Part shown: in pieces, positions 14,569 to 14,792 of the stretch
Layout of the letters: each line of letters opens with the position of its first letter
Position numbering within the stretch: position 1 is the stretch's first letter
DNA from: Bacillota bacterium
Lineage (GTDB): Bacteria; Bacillota; Clostridia; Christensenellales; Aristaeellaceae
NCBI GenBank assembly: GCA_023409955.1
Contig: JAEYQQ010000180.1
Coordinates: 1 to 14,792, forward strand
Reading direction: 5' to 3'
DNA length: 14,792 nt
Made by a program: the position numbers and the translations under genes
The notes under the pieces: generated by a model
Told to the model about the DNA's origin: nothing
Databases searched by the model: none
What the model saw: only the letters and a program-made list of their open reading frames with translations

Positions 14569-14792
14569 GAGGAGGATATAGCAGAGATGAAAAGGATGAA
14601 GCAGGAAGTCCAGCATAGATGCTCAATGAAGCCTTGGAAGAGATACTGACTTACACCATGCCCCTTGCGAGCATTGGACGCTGGTTTCACGAAAAACGGA
14701 AATAAGCGATTATGTGCGAAATTCGGCGTCGGACATGGGGGTTATTTCGGAAAGCAACAGCGCAATCATGCTCACTATAAAAAGGTTTAATA
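14569..14792 (+). other. Unresolved right end with short broken reading frames
   Basis: GAGGAGG (14569-14575) precedes an ATG at 14587 by 11 bases, opening a frame of only 20 codons (stop at 14647-14649). In another frame, ATG at 14619 opens 28 codons (stop 14703-14705; begins MLNEALEEIL) directly after an in-frame TAG. The third frame is open from about 14628 to the window edge but has no start of its own that I would trust. The pattern of coding-like peptide pieces changing frame would fit a decayed gene, but I recognise no family in any frame. Confidence 0.3.

Noticed and set aside
1..14792. CRISPR array, tRNA or rRNA genes, or intact insertion sequences
   Set aside because: No regularly spaced repeats, cloverleaf-like segments, rRNA segments, or transposase with terminal repeats were seen on reading the window.

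Overview
The window carries an aldarate (glucarate/galactarate-type sugar diacid) uptake and breakdown locus, followed by an unrelated surface-polysaccharide glycosyltransferase. Mid-range G+C, strong AGGAGG-type ribosome sites, several TTG starts, an A7/T7 bidirectional terminator and a PrpR_N-type regulator all suggest a Bacillota genome, probably Clostridia. This is inference: no rRNA or other phylogenetic marker is present.

Left arm (1-5828, minus strand). From a near-consensus sigma-A promoter at 5897-5925 runs an operon for a complete Opp/Dpp-family ABC importer: binding protein, two permeases and two ATPases. A dihydrodipicolinate-synthase-family lyase follows and is cut by the window edge. 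A strong hairpin without a U-run lies between the binding-protein gene and the first permease gene. The two permeases and the first ATPase all appear to start at TTG.

Control region (5829-6562). This is a 734-bp AT-rich divergent spacer rich in palindromes. One candidate promoter has a 15-bp palindrome overlapping its -10 box.

Right arm (6563-10757, plus strand). Tartronate semialdehyde reductase (garR), a PrpR_N-PAS-AAA-Fis regulator whose AAA+ domain has lost nearly all sigma-54 activation motifs, and a divergent glucarate dehydratase are closely spaced and probably co-transcribed. A second, canonical glucarate dehydratase (gudD) converges on them from the opposite strand (12293-10968). 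The convergent genes share a textbook bidirectional terminator.

How they could work together. The importer brings in an aldarate or related acid. A glucarate dehydratase makes 5-dehydro-4-deoxyglucarate. The DHDPS-family lyase would then cleave it to pyruvate plus tartronate semialdehyde, and GarR would reduce the latter to glycerate. No GarL-type aldolase is visible, so the lyase is the natural candidate for that step. The regulator presumably senses a pathway intermediate.

Right end (12294-14792). After a 440-bp AT-rich spacer comes a tandem two-domain GT2 glycosyltransferase with lower G+C and its own context. The last 274 bp hold two abutting inverted repeats and broken short reading frames with no recognised product.
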